Origin: Brugia malayi | Lineage: Eukaryota; Nematoda; Chromadorea; Rhabditida; Onchocercidae | Assembly (NCBI RefSeq): GCF_000002995.4 | Contig: NW_025062477.1 | Span: forward strand, 1,134,001 to 1,198,000 | Reading direction: 5' to 3' | Length of the DNA: 64,000 nt | In this document: positions 26,545 to 40,049 of the stretch, in pieces | Layout of the letters: each line of letters starts with the position of its first letter | Numbering within the stretch: position 1 is the first letter of the stretch | Notes under the pieces: generated by a model | What the model was told of the DNA's origin: nothing | What the model saw: the letters and a program-made list of their open reading frames with translations, nothing else | The model's database searches: none | Program-made: the position numbers and the translations under genes

Positions 26545-29500
26545 GACAAAAGCCGCTCGTTTATAGCCCCGTTTATCTCATCGTATTAAATCAACAAATG
26601 GAGGAAAATATATTAAATGGAATCTATCATGAGAAAGGATGCACTTAAATTAAATGGAATTTAAATCAAATTTAAATTTCGATTAATTTTATTCTAATAA
26701 AATAATGATAAATTTGATATTGCTAGTGAAATTTCTTGATAGTTACCATTTGGGACTAAATTTATAACTTTTGTTGTTATTATGGAAAACTCAAAAACGA
26801 AAAGTGAGAAAAGTAAGATACAGAATTACCACGATGACATCCAATTTGATAGTTAAGAGATAGAATTTGAAAAGAAAAGATGAAAACAGATGAATGTGAA
26901 TCGATTCAAAACGATCACTTAATAGAATTAAGGCTAAAAAAGAAAAAGAAAAAAGAAAAAAAAGATCGGCAAAATAAAGCAATGTCCCAATTTGAAAAGA
27001 ATCACTGTGATAAGAATTAATACGAAAAATATTTTGCGACATAAAATTACCAAAAAAAAAATTGGAATATGTTTTCAATCAATTTGAGGAAATATTGCAA
27101 CGTGATTATGATTGAAAATTTGTATTAATTTGACGGTTAGTACGTGAAGCACGTGAATGTCATTTTATATAATATTGAATAATATGATAAGATAAAGTAA
27201 AGTGGTTGATCAAATAAGAGTATGCGTAATTCATTTAAATGACTGAAATATGTGACATATAATTCTGTGATTATTTATGTTATTCTAAATTGATTAAGAA
27301 TATTTGTAAATTTTTATCCAATCTAATGCAAATTGTATGACTTAAAATTAGTTAAACATTTAAAATGAAATTTAATTTAAAATTTAACTTGACCTATTTA
27401 CTTCTTTTATGATCCTCTTTACAGCATTATTACATACTCTGATAGATATTATCTTCCCGTTCTCATCAATGTTCACTTAAATTCTCTTCTGCTACCTTTT
27501 ATCATATTTAACATCTTCTTCTCTCCTAAATATTTCAACAAATGAATTTAAATTTTTGATTACATTATGGATGGAATTAAACGTAATATTGTCATGACAA
27601 TAGGTCAAGTGTTCCACTGTTGCCAATAGGTCAAGTGTGTTCCATAAAGGAACGCATTTCACGTGATATAGACGTAATAAACGGATTAGATACCATCTTG
27701 ATTATTCGGAATAAAATATATAAATGAATGGATAAATATAACAATGAATTATTATTTATATTCAAGCAAATTTTAAATAAATCAACAAAGGAAAATGTAA
27801 TTAATTAGGTAATCAAAATGTAATTAATTAGTCTTGTAAATGAGTAAAAATCTGTGTAATCTTTTTGTTTCTTTTGATCTCATTTAATTATTTTTCAATC
27901 AAATCTCAAATGATTATAACACGTGAAAATATAGCGCTATGTCACGGGAAAAAAAAGCTCATAGACAAACAAGAATGATAAGTAAGTGATAGATATGTAT
28001 AAAGTGATAAAGTAAGTTACGAAATGATAAAGTAAGTAAATGATGGATAGGTGTGAAGTGATAAAGTAAAGTAAATGATGGATAGGTGTGAAGTGATAAA
28101 ATAAGTAAATGATGGATATGTATGAAGTGATAAAGTAAGTAAATGATAGACATATATATATGAAATGATAAAGTAAGTAAATGATAGACATATATGTGTG
28201 AATTGATAAAATAAGTAAATGATGGATATGTATGAAGTGATAAAGTAAGTAAATGATAGACATATATATATGAAATGATAAAGTAAGTAAATGATAGACA
28301 TATATATGAAGTGATAAAGTAAAGTAAATGATGAATGATGATAAGAGAAAAATGCTTGTTTAATTTAATAGAATTAATTGTTTTCAATTTTTACTTATTT
28401 CTTTTAGACAACGATAAAAATATGAATGTAATAAAGTCAAATAGATAAATAATATTACATTATTCATCATTAATTAATTATTCAGAAGCTTATCAAAAGC
28501 AAAAAAAAAAAAGATTTTTTTTTTTTTTATTTTTGCAGATCATTGCAGAAAAAGCGGTAATTGTATATTATATTGTACAATTACCGCTTTTTTTCTAGCA
28601 GATCTTTCCTACTGATAGTACCATAATAAGAATATATTTATGATCATCTATTAAAAGTAAAATAGAATAAATCGAAAACATACAGTAAATAAAATTTAAG
28701 TAAAATTTATTGTAAAAAGCAAAAAAAAAAAAAAAGCTAACATGTCTTTATCCATTGCTAATCTATTCATTATTACTTATTAATAATAAATAGTAAATTA
28801 GTAAAAGTTGCATTAGTAAGTCTTTTCTACCGGATATACAATAATTTTAGGATATGTATTTTAATAAATTTTAAATATAATTTGGAAGTATAAGAAGGAA
28901 TTTTGTTGAATTTGATTAAAATATTAGTGAGTGAAATGCAGAAGTGACATGTGTAAGCCTAAAATGACAAGCAATTCAGGTTTATATTTGACATACTTTA
29001 ACTAATTTCCGGAATGCTCTTTGTTTCGCATAAATAGAAAGTAAAAAAAAAAAAAAAAAAAAAAGAAAGAGTTTTCTACTTCATTAAAATCAAGTAAATC
29101 ACAAGAAAAAATAAGTTAATATTCTCAGAGACTAATTATTTACAAAAAAAAGAAAATTATCATTATGCTTATTATCAAAAATTTTTAATTCAAATAATTT
29201 ACATAAAGTAATCAATTACTTAACTTATCATTAAATATTTAAAATGATATGTAAATTTGAAAATAAATTTATGATTATTACTATTATTAGGGTTTGCATT
29301 GATGGAAATTAAAATTTTCACTTCGTTATCTTTACTTTTGATATAATTAGTAAAAGATAAGAGAATTTCTTAATTAATTAGTTATAAAATTTTATGATTA
29401 TAATATACTGATAAACAGATATTAAATTAATTAAACTAAATCCGGTAAACAAAAAATTAAATTAATTAATTAAATTAATTCCAATAAACAAAAAAGTTTT

Positions 29501-32500
29501 TGCGAATAAATCAATAATTGCTAAAAACGAATTTGCATATGTTTACAAAAAAAAAATTTGCGCTACAGTCTGATGTAAAATGAACGCCACCATAAAAGTT
29601 ATCGGCAATTATTGTGTCTCTGAACAATATAAACCTGTCTGTCTGTCTGTCTGTGTATGTGTGTGTATGTGTATGTATGTGTATGCATGTATGTGTATGT
29701 ATGTATGTGTATGTATGTATTTGGAACATATTTACCTAAACATTTAAGTAATGAGTATATTTAAAGAAATGAATGAAATTTATAAGAAATTAGATAAAAT
29801 AAACTGTAACAGAATAAGTTAGTACCATAAGTATGGTATTAAAATTTTTTTTTTTTTTTTTGAATTTTAGGATTTTAAATTATTTTCAATAAAATTTTCT
29901 AATGTTTTATTCTTTGTTTTTGTTTTTTTTAACCAACATAATTTCTTAATTTGAACAGTAATTTTTCAAAAAAGAAAGAAATATTTGAGAAATTAATTAA
30001 AATTAATTAAAGATAGAAAGAAATGAAAGAAAGAGGAGAGTAGATATTATCAGGATGATAAGAATTCAAAGAAATAAGCTCTTCTGTTCTTTAAAAAAAA
30101 AAAATTGAAGTTTAATTTAGCAAGCTTACAAATCAGTTCATTCCCATCAGCAATTGTTCATACTCAACTTTAAAATGGGACAGAGAAAATTGACTGCAAT
30201 TTAAAATCGTTCCCTCTACCTCACATTCTCTCTACCATCGATTTCACATTTCATTTCAAAAATAATTTCATCAGCATTAATTAGAGGCAAAATATATTTT
30301 AAATTATATGGAGAGTAAAAAAAAAAAAATTGGAGAGAAAAAGCTTAAAAATACTCAAATTTATCCTAAAAGGTTAAAAAAATAAATAAAAAAAAAATGC
30401 TCCTTAATAAATAGTTTTATTAAATAATATATCTAATTTACGCTTGAAAACATTTTACTTTTATAATTTGTGAAAAATTCAATTCAAAAATAATCTAATA
30501 AATATATCAAAAATATTTAAAGAAACAAAAAAAAAAAAAGAAAAACTGCAATGAATTTGAATGATTTTAATAAAATCATTAAAAAAAGAGAGAGAAAAAA
30601 CCATAAACAATTTATGCTTGTTTACTTACAATAATCAATGAACATAATATAATACAATAAACAATAAACAAAAATTCAAATAAAAATAAAAAAAAAAAAA
30701 AAATTAATTGATTAATGGAAAATTACATGAAGAAGTAGTCAACTTTTTTTTTTTGTAAAATTTATTTAATTCAAATTTATTAATTTAATATTTTTACATA
30801 ACAAATTTATTACTTGAAGTAATTTAAAGGAATTAAAATTCTATACTAACAAATTTATTAATTGAAATGATTTAAAAGAATTAAAAAATGAAAGTGTAAG
30901 CAATTTCATTTTCCATTTTTATCATTCTTTTAAGCTTTATTTAAATATATTCAAATGAAATGCGATTGAAATGATAAATGAGAATTTATGAGAGAATGCA
31001 ATTGAAATTGAGGGAAAATGAACGAACGAATCAATGAGAGAGAGAGAGAGAGAGACTACTAATTCCTCTTTTAATGTCTAAAATTGATATTCAAAAAATG
31101 AAAAACAATGATAGTAATACTACTACTACTACTACTACCGCTCTGCTAAAGCTATCATCCAAATATATTACTCATCTTATAGTAGAATATTAATCTTTAG
31201 ACTAGACAATATCGATTTCAACTTAGTAAATTAGTAACTTATGAGTAACTTATGATGGCTATCCCTAAAAGAAATGGGCTTAATTTTAAAAATGATAAAA
31301 GTTTAGAGAGAAGAAGTGAGTTTTTCCTAAAATCAATAAATTTTATTTATTGTATTATGAATTCATGAAGTACACTTACAAATAAATCTCTTTTGATATG
31401 TCTAAAAGACAATTTTGATTTGCTTTTTAAATTTTGCTTCCTCTATTATTAGAATATTTATGAATTGCTGAAAAGTTAATATTAGCATTAAAAAAAAAAA
31501 AAAAAAAAAAACTCTTTCTTCTTTTTTTTTGCAAAAGATATTACATATTTTTTAAATTTATCAATTATAATTTACTAAAAAAAAAAAAAAAAAAAACATA
31601 AATTTTATAATACTGAATTAATAGAAATTAATATGCTTAAAATACATTTTTTTTTCTAAGAATTTTAAATTAATTAGTCAATTTTTTGATATGATAAAAT
31701 ATGAAAATAAATGTTTAATTCAAGTTTATCTGCTAGGAAATGAAATAAGCGAAGGTATGCTAATATCATTGTCTTTTAATATTTAAGTAAATAAATGATT
31801 TGTTGGATATGAAAATGAAATAATAGAGAAAAACATTAAAATGACAAAGAAAAATTTGAACTTATAATAGATAATGACAAATCTTAATTAAACAAAAAAA
31901 AAACTAAATATTGGATTTGGAAATTAATTAATTTAAGCTTAACTGAAAAAAACAAAAAAAAAAAAAACTTGACTTATTATATTTAAGCGAAAAGAAGAAA
32001 ATGTCAACTTATTACATTAGAAAAAAAAATACATTAAATTTTGATAATAAGATTAAAAAAAAAAAATTTTTTTTAATGATAGTTGATAATTTTTTTTAAT
32101 ATAAATGGTTAATTTGAGTTAAATTAATGAAAATAAATTAAAGAGAAATGAATGAATGAATGAATGAAGAGATGAATTGATTGGAAATAAATATTTATAA
32201 AAGTAGAAAGTAGTAAATAAATTTGATAGTTAGTAGTAAATAGTTTGTGTATGAAATTGAACGAAACGAACTCACTCGATGAAGTGTGACGGAAAGAAGT
32301 TGCCAACTGACGCTCGAACTTGAACCATTAGCTGTTGCATCCTGAAATAAGTGGAAATGAATTTTGAACAATTTCATATCAATTCTTATTTTAAGGAAAT
32401 ACTCCCATTGCTAATGCTAATGCTAATGCTAGCACTAATGCTAATGCTAATGCTAATGTTGTAAAAATTAAATGAAAGAGTGAAAATGAATGAATGATTT

Positions 32501-34552
32501 TTGAAAAATTAAAATTAACATTAAATGCAATGAATTAATCAAACATTCCTTCTTCTCTTCGTTTTTTTTTTTTTTTTTTTTTTAACACTCTCTCCCTCTC
32601 TCTCTCTCTCTCTTTCTAAATAATAAATTATGAAAATTTAAATTTTGTTAATACCTAAACAAAAAAAAAAAGCATAAAAAATATTTGATTTTATATTTTA
32701 ACTGTATAATTTAATTATCATCATAATAGTAACTGCATTAAATGAATAATTCTAATTACATAAATTTAAATAATAAATTAAATTAAATATATAAATGAGG
32801 AAGAAAAAAGGGAGAGAGAAAAAAAAAGACATTTGTTTGTTAAATAAGAAATTATTTTACTAATAATATATTTTTTTAACTGAAAAAAAAAAAAAAAGTT
32901 AATTTGAAAATTGATTTTATAAGAAATTACTTAATTCTACAATTTGTATTATAATAATATGTAAAATTAATAAATTATCATCATTTTTCTCATTGATTAT
33001 AATCATTATACTATTATTATTTTTTTGATAATTTTAATGTTTCAATAAAAGAATTATTTATTTATTTTTTTTATCAAATTTAAGAATTTATTTCAATGTT
33101 TGCTTAACTGTGAAATATTTCATATCAAAAAGAATTTAGCAAAAAAAAAAAAGTAATTTTATTAAAGATAAAATCTAGTTTTCAAAATGTAAAAATCAAA
33201 AAATTTCTTTTCTTTTTCATAGAAATGTGACATTTTCTAAGGTATATTGCAGTTTTCACTCATTTCTTTTTTCTATTATCAATAAAATTGCTCCGAGAAA
33301 AGACATTAGTTAAATTTAAAAAAAAAAAACTTTTTTATACCTTAATTTTGTAAATTACCTTGCTATAAATGCATTAGTATTTAGAAAGAAATTTGAACTA
33401 TTCAAATATTAAAAACTTTTTACAAATACACCAATATTTTATCAAACAAAAAAATAATAATAATTAATTATTTGTTTATAAGATAATAATATTATATATT
33501 CCCTGGTTTAAGTAAAATGCAGCATTTTTTTGAAATTTTTTTAGAAAATCTACGAGAAAAATTAATCAAAAAATTTCGAAGGGAAATGAAAAATTTTTGT
33601 CGAGATTCTCGAAATAAACAAAAGTTGATATATTTGATATTGCATTATTTCAATTCAATTTGATGAGATATTTTTCATCACTTAAAGATATTTTTTCTTC
33701 ACAACAAAATCAACCAACAAGAAGTAATTAAGGCGAGAAATGAAATCAGGAAAACTGAAAATTTTTTGAAATCGGTTTTCTTTGAAAGCTAATCAACGGT
33801 TTGGCTAATTTATTACTATCATCCGTAATATATATGTATATATGAATAATTAAATATTATAAAATTAAATATTCCTTTTGATAAATGATTTTTAATAATT
33901 TTTAACATTTTTTTTTTTAAATATATTTGTAAATTTTTTTAATAATCAAAAATAAATAAGTAATCTATAAAAATAAAAAAGTAAATATCCATTTTTTAGT
34001 TTTATTTTTATTTTCTTTCTTATAACAAAACAAATTTCTCACAATATGTCAATTTCTAATATTATAATATATAAAGTAATATAAAGTAACTATAATATAA
34101 AGTAATTAAGCATAATATATACTAAATATTAATTAAGTATAATTTTTTTTTAAATGATAAAGTGATAAAAATGATACAATGATAAATTTTTTAAATGAAA
34201 AAAAATGATAAAGTATAGATATCAATAATTGAATAACATATAAATCATCCATTCAATCATGCATAAAATTTATATTAGAAAATGTAAACCATCTTCAATG
34301 AATTATATAATCTTACCGGATCTGATAATTGATCCGGTTTACAGGATGCTTTATCACGTTCGTTACGTCGTGGATGTTGTAATGAATTGGTGTGATTTTC
34401 TTTACTGATTAATTTTGGTGAGTTACAATTCATTATCATTGATGTGGACATGGATATTCCAGTATTATCATTATCATTTCCAAATATTGGCCAACCATTG
34501 ATAAAATCGATCGGTCGACCTTCCCACATTTGTTGTATTGCTTCTTCGTCTC
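13454..34552 (-). CDS. zoo-1: ZO-1 homologue (tight-junction MAGUK scaffold), 22 exons, 5' end unresolved
   Basis: Minus exons, 5' to 3': 34552-34317, 32341-32276, 25260-25136, 23505-23406, 23115-23028, 21124-20905, 20312-20163, 19853-19726, 19500-19346, 19063-18951, 18736-18542, 18311-18114, 17892-17754, 17617-17416, 17167-16983, 16736-16669, 16528-15700, 15568-15381, 15003-14878, 14604-14325, 14112-13964, 13604-13454. All phases agree; about 1,362 residues follow the first, split codon. Order: PDZ1 (about 90-186, [13 protein letters not shown]), PDZ2 (198-275), PDZ3 (365-445), SH3 (455-530, FYIRTHFAH), guanylate-kinase-like (550-745, [14 protein letters not shown], no ATP-binding P-loop), a Ser/Thr/Asn/Pro linker (770-1225) and ZU5 (1230-1340, [22 protein letters not shown]). 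ZO proteins link junctional membrane proteins to actin in epithelia. The first exon starts in mid-codon, so at least one upstream exon is missing. Intron 25261-32275 is about 7 kb. Confidence 0.93.
14812..14890 (-). repeat. Tandem decoy 5' splice sites in zoo-1
   Basis: On the minus strand, GATATTGATAAG followed by GTATT recurs three to four times directly behind exon 15003-14878, ending in AAGGTAACT. The exon end used here (GT at 14877-14876) is the first. Reading on in frame meets TGA within four codons, so use of the later donors would truncate the protein before ZU5. Confidence 0.7.
19150..19315. repeat. Imperfect direct duplication in zoo-1 intron
   Basis: Two copies of a segment of about 75-95 bases (shared core TTGATATTTTTCACTAAGTA, later CCTTGAAATATTTGAAATGA) lie head to tail in the intron 19064-19345. 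Non-coding. Confidence 0.7.
19617..19712. repeat. Three-copy short tandem repeat in zoo-1 intron
   Basis: Three copies of a unit of about 31 bases (AGAAATTTATACGACTAAAA core) in the intron 19501-19725, diverging in the third copy. Non-coding. Confidence 0.65.
25340..25465. repeat. 18-bp minisatellite, seven copies
   Basis: Seven exact-length copies of GATAACGTATTGAGGATT, the first three with GTG for GTA and one internal change. It begins 79 bases upstream, in transcript sense, of the PDZ1 exon 25260-25136. The unit length keeps a minus-strand frame open (SSIRYQ repeats), but there are no splice signals, so it is not coding. Confidence 0.85.
26160..26460. other. GC-richer island with a 19-bp-arm hairpin in the large zoo-1 intron
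   Basis: This stretch has clearly more G and C and fewer homopolymers than its surroundings. It contains an inverted repeat, arms 26263-26281 and 26298-26316, matching in 8 outer and 6 inner positions around a 5-base internal mismatch, with a 16-base loop. A plus-strand ORF of 81 codons runs through it but resembles nothing known. Candidate intronic enhancer, non-coding RNA or decayed element. Confidence 0.4.
27978..28330. repeat. Minisatellite of about 34 bp in zoo-1 intron
   Basis: About ten degenerate copies of a unit built on GTGATAAAGTAAGTAAATGATGG followed by ATATGTATGAA-type sequence. Variants differ by length of the TATA part. Long minus-strand ORFs across it (IIYLLYHF repeats) come from the repeat and are not genes. 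Confidence 0.85.
28536..28606. ncRNA. miRNA-like hairpin in zoo-1 intron
   Basis: A perfect 17-bp inverted repeat (arms 28549-28565 and 28576-28592; inner part GCGGTAATTGTA) flanks a 10-base loop. Beyond small bulges the pairing continues through TGC/GCA and GATC/GATC, giving a fold-back of about 71 nt, the size and shape of a pre-miRNA. The stem is more GC-rich than its surroundings and sits in the intron 25261-32275, sense or antisense to zoo-1. A short palindromic transposon remnant is the main alternative. Confidence 0.4.
29635..29720. repeat. TG/TATG microsatellite
   Basis: Begins as (CTGT)n and continues as interrupted TGTGTATG units; intronic to zoo-1. Confidence 0.85.
32408..32459. 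repeat. Hexanucleotide repeat (GCTAAT)n
   Basis: About eight hexamer units with one interruption (GCTAGCACTAAT). It lies about 66 bases upstream, in transcript sense, of the zoo-1 exon 32341-32276, so length change could affect that exon's acceptor region. Confidence 0.8.
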
Positions 34553-37500
34553 CTAAAAAATTTATTTGAATTTGAATTTTTTTTTTTTTCTTCAAAAATA
34601 TGAAATAAGAAATCATTAATTAATTAACGTGCCTTTTTTTTTATATTAATAGAACAAATGATCTTTTTATTTGCAATGATTTAAATCTAATTTTAAATTA
34701 AAATTATTATAAACAGTAAAATTAAAATTTGAAATATTATAATAAAAATTTGATGAAGACAAAAAGGTAAAAGAAAAGTAGTAACTTTTAATATGTTCAA
34801 AAATTTTTTTTTTAATTTTCTTTTCTGATAATCTTTTGAAAAGTTTGTATCAGAGAAATTTCTTTTTTTTTTCTTTTCAATTCTAATTTCATTTCATTAA
34901 AATGAATAGTAAATAAAAATCATAAAAATTGTAAGATGAATGATATATCATAAGGAGAAAAGCATGCTGAAATTGTATCCATTCATTTAACTCTAATTTA
35001 AGTGACCTAAAATTAAAGTTATTGACAAATTTTATAAAAATACGAAAGGTATTATAATAATTGCAAAAATTATTGTTAAATAAAGTCTAAAAAAAAGAAA
35101 AAATATCAATGATTTCAAAAATTTATACATAAATTTATAGTATAACAAATTAAAAATCTATGAAAAAAAAAAAATAATTAATGATTAAATATTGATCGTT
35201 GTCCAATAATTTATTTTATTTTAAAATTTAAAATTAACTGCGATAACATTCCAATAACACTTTTACATTTATATCTAAAAAATGAATTCCATTTGATCAA
35301 TTTTATTATCAAAATTATCATTCGTAGTATTAAATTTATCAATAGTTTGTGTATTTCAAGAAAATTCCAAAAAAAAAAAAAATGAGAATTTATATTTGGA
35401 TAAGAATAATTTTTTTTTTTTTTGATAATTTCACTTAATCATCTAAAATTTGTTAAAAAATTTTAAAATTGAAATTCAAAATAACATTTTTGATCAGATT
35501 TTTTTAATAACAAATAGTGAAGAAAAAAAAAAAGTGAAAGCTTACCATAGCGAACAAAAAAAAAAAAAAAAAAAAAAAAATAGAAGTATAGTAGTAAGTT
35601 GAAATATTTTAAAATTTTGGCTTAAATTTTAAAAGTATTAATAAGCCATAGGATGATAATAGCCACAGGGAATAGATTAGTCTAATCAGACGTAGTACAC
35701 GTAATACATACGTGATTTATGAATCAACATTATTCGATGAATTCTTCGTCGTACACGCAGATAATTTATAATGTTAAGAATTGAAATTTGAAATTTAAAA
35801 TTTGAATAAAAGGGAAACAAATAGGATAAGAAAGCAAATATGGCAATAAAGAATGGAAATTTTGAAGGATGAAAGAATGAAAAGAAGAGTGAATATACAA
35901 TTCCCAGTGGTATTTTTCTGGCTTTTTGAGGAAATACTTTGAAAAACAAAAATTTAAAAAATATATACCATCGATGAATGCAAATATATATAAATATAAA
36001 TATCATTTATAGTTTCAATAATAAAATTTAGTTTACATAATCAGAATTGAATTGAAAAACTAAATTTTTACATAATATTTTTTAAGCCAAAAAATAATCA
36101 ATGAAAAATTCTAACAATTAATTTTAACCAAAGTTAAAAATAAAAAAATATAAATGTATAAATTTTTTTTTTTTTTAACTTTTTATTTTTATCATAAATT
36201 TGTTAAATTAATAAAATTTCATTCTAAGCCAAAAAAAAAAAAAAAATTGCATAATCGTTTCTCTAATTATTCATTGCATTTGCATTTGCAATAGACATTT
36301 TTTGCAAGTAATATTAAAAATTTTTTCATGCAAACGTCATTCTTATTCGATTATAATTGCTGTAGGAATTAAAACTGAACCAAAATTTATAAAAGTGAAT
36401 AATAATTTCAAAAAAGAATGTAAATTGAAGGACAAAATGACAATGTACAATGAAAGAAATGACATTGAAATTTTGTATATTTTAAATTGATCTTTGTTAT
36501 TTAAATGATGTTTTTTCTTTTTGATCATTATTAGCAAAATGTTTAATGAACTTAAATTATAAAAATTAAATAATTTTACAATTCTTTCTAAAAAATTTTA
36601 TAAAATTTTCACATATATATTGAAGAAAAAAAATAATAACAATAAATTTTCATAAATTCCATTTTTTTTTTTTTTTAAATTATTCCAATATTTTTCAAAT
36701 TTAGATCTATTAATGAGAAACAAAACAGCAAAAAGTGAATTCAAAAAAAAAAAAAGAAAAAAAGTGGCAAAATTGAATCAAATAATTTTTTTCTTTCGTG
36801 AAACAAAATTTATAAAAAAATTCAAAATAAAATATGCTAGAAGAGGAAATATAGAGAAATAAAAAATGACAAAAAAAAAAATTCAAATTCAAATTTAGCT
36901 ATAATCAATTTAAAATTTTTGCCAGTCATTTTAATAATTTTTTAGTCCACGCAAAAATTATATCTTCCACTCTTTATTTATTCATTCATTCATTCATAAA
37001 AAAAAAGAAAAAAAAAACCACCTGCAATTATATAAAAATGAAAAAGTGACATTCAATTGTGACAGAAATAAATTTTGATAATGATATGTTTAAAAATGAC
37101 ACGATAAGTGTTAATTTTATGAATTCATTGAAATTGTGACGACACTGTGTAAACATTAATTTTAATATTATTATCACAAACAATTAAATCAATAATAATT
37201 AACTTAATCAATCAATAATTTAAATTTATAAAAAAAAAAAAAAAAATTATTTCAAAAATATTAGCAATTATTTTCGAATAATATTATCATTCATTCATTT
37301 ACGGGAATAATATTCATAAAAATAATTGAATTTAACTTCATATAAATGAATTAATCAAATTTAAAATATTCTAAATTACATTTAATATAAAAGAATAAAT
37401 GAACAATGATAATTGGTAAAAAAAAAAAAAAAAATAAAATTATAATTTCTCGCATAAATAATCAATGAAAGAATAAATGTCCCTCCACTAACAAAAAAAT

Positions 37501-40049
37501 TGTCACATCTTTTTCAAATTTCAAACATTTAAATTCTTACTATTAATGTTAAACTTTTTTTAAGTGTCCTAAAATGTATTTGAAAAGGAATCATTAAATA
37601 CTTTTTAAATTTACTAATATCAAGAGAAAAAAAAAAAAGAAATAAATCAATAACAGAAAATTATGATAAAAATAAACAAAAGAAAATTTGTTTTGAGAGA
37701 AAAAATTATGCAAATATCAAATATTACAAAAAGAAAAAAAATTGCAAATTTAAATTTTGTAAACAAAGAGGAAATTATTTGAAAAGTAACTTCAAAAAAT
37801 TGTTTAATTCAATTATACGTCATTAGTGTTGGAATGATTGAAAGTAATGAAATAATTGAAACGACATAATATTGTTATAAATTAAATTAAATTAAATTAA
37901 ATTAAACAATTTCTTCATTCTTCTTTTATTTGTTTATTTCTTGTCAACAATATATTTGCTAAAAATGATGTTATCATCATTTGAAAAGTTATATAATTTG
38001 ATGATAATTATGATAAGTGATGGTACAATGATAGTACAGAATGATTAGAATTTTGATAAAATTGGAATTTTGGAATTTGGAATTTTCGAAAATATTGAAG
38101 AAATATAATGCAAATATGAGAAATTCTAATTCAAATTAAACTGGAAAATTCATTCTAACAAATAAATTGAAAATATCAGAATGAAAAAAATGCAAATTTT
38201 ACAACGATAATATGAAATTATTGTAATGAGCATTTTGTCAATAAAATATATATGAAAATTGTGAAGTAAAAAAAAACTTACAAAAGAAGTAAGTAAGTTT
38301 ATTCTATAAGAAGTAAGTAAAAAAAAGTAAAAAAAAAAAAAAAAAACAATAGTAAATGTTCCAAAATGTAAAATTTACTATTTCAAAAATTTATCAAAAC
38401 ATTTTATAAAAATTATAAAAAAATGTTCAAATGTTAGCTATAAGCTTTGTATTTTAAACTTTTTGAAAAAGGATTAATTTAAATGATATTTTAATGAATG
38501 AATAAAAATATGATTTCATTGATTTAATTGATAAAAACATTTGAATCAATGATAAACAAGTGATGCTATCATTTGATCACTGTAGTTATATTGATGATTA
38601 AATTCCTAAGTGAAAATTTTTGCTTATCACTAATTTGTCAACGTTATCAAGAACAAATCTCATAGATTCCAGTAAGGTATTGTTTTTTTTTTTTTTTCTA
38701 TGATAAGAAATTAAACAAAAAAGTGTAAACAATAATTTTAGAATTGCTAATTACATCTGAAAAAGAGAATTTATACTATAAGTAAGTAAGTAAGTAGCAA
38801 AAATGAGTTAAAGTAAGTATTACTTGTTTGATCGATGTGACAACTAAACATTAAGTATTTAAATATCTATGAAATAATATGATATATTGATAATGTCATC
38901 CATTACTTCTAACATCCATTTAAAATATCGAACTAAACTTTACAAAATGGCTTATATTTTTATTCTCTCTCATTTCAAATTAAATATTTTAAATGAATTT
39001 TTATAGTATTTGCTTTGATTTAATCCTCAAGAATGTAAAAATAAACATTAAATATTTAAATATCTATGAAATAATAGAAAAAAAACGATTTTGTAAAAAA
39101 GATTTACATCAGTTATAAATTTAAAAAAAAAAAAATTAACTTTTTTTCATTTCTTACTTTGTTTAGTGAAATTTAATGAATTAATTTTTAATGAAAGCAA
39201 TTGTATCTGTCGTATGTTTTTTTTTTTTTTTTTTCTAATTTTTAATTTTTTAAATATAAAAATACGACATTTGAGCATTGTAAGAATTAATAATTGGAAA
39301 AATGACAAAAATATTTTGCCGGAATATTTTCTGTTAAATGTTGTAAATAATTATTTATCTGAGCATGTCTTCAACATCTTACAAATATATGATATTAAGA
39401 AAGAGGGAATCAATTTTAAATTTTAATTTTAAATTTTAGTACCGTTAAAAATCTTTAAAAACATTAAAAATTTTACTTAATAAAGTACTCTTGCTATAAC
39501 GATCCAATTTTTTTTTTTTTTTTTTAAATATTATATTTAAATTAATTTTTTATAATTACTATACTAAAATTAATTACTATACCTAAATTTTACGTCTTTT
39601 TTCTTTTTGTCTATCAAATTTTCAATTTATCCAAATCATTGTTTACAAGTGTTCAAACAAGATTAATTAAATAAATACAAATGACAATGAATGCATTTTT
39701 CCCAATTAAAATTTAATTTTTTTCAAATTGATTCATTTTGGATAATTAAGAAATTAAAATTTATTCATTCATTTCATTTCCATTTTCATTTCTATCACAT
39801 TTACTACTCTATTTTGCTATTTTGTGAGCAATTTTTTTCTTTTTTTTTTTTTTTTTTTTGCTTCTTTTACTAATTTTAAATTTGCTGTATATTTTTGATA
39901 TGAATTAAACAATTCATTAAATTCCATTAAATAATTAATTTTCAACTAAGAAATTTTAACTCAAAAATCAATTTGAAAATGAATGTATGGCAGTGAATAA
40001 TAATTTATTTAGACAAATAGTTTTAGCATTTTTAGCTTTACTTTATAAG
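34553..40049. other. Non-coding region upstream of the first visible zoo-1 exon
   Basis: Probably zoo-1 5' intron. Only A/T-rich sequence with homopolymers; no exon could be defended. A minus-strand ATG immediately followed by GTAAGC lies at about 35546-35554, but its phase does not fit the split codon at 34552, so it was not used. Confidence 0.4.

Noticed and set aside
27937..28387. Overlapping minus-strand ORFs with IIYLLYHF repeats
   Set aside because: Produced by the tandem minisatellite; no splice signals or recognisable domain.
34553..34616. N-terminal extension of zoo-1 starting at the upstream in-frame ATG
   Set aside because: The extension is a poly-Lys stretch made of the intron's pyrimidine tract; a TTTTAG acceptor stands at the exon edge.
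35686..36006. Minus-strand ORF ending in a basic segment (RVRRRIHRIM)
   Set aside because: No acceptor or donor in suitable phase and mostly Phe/Ile low complexity.
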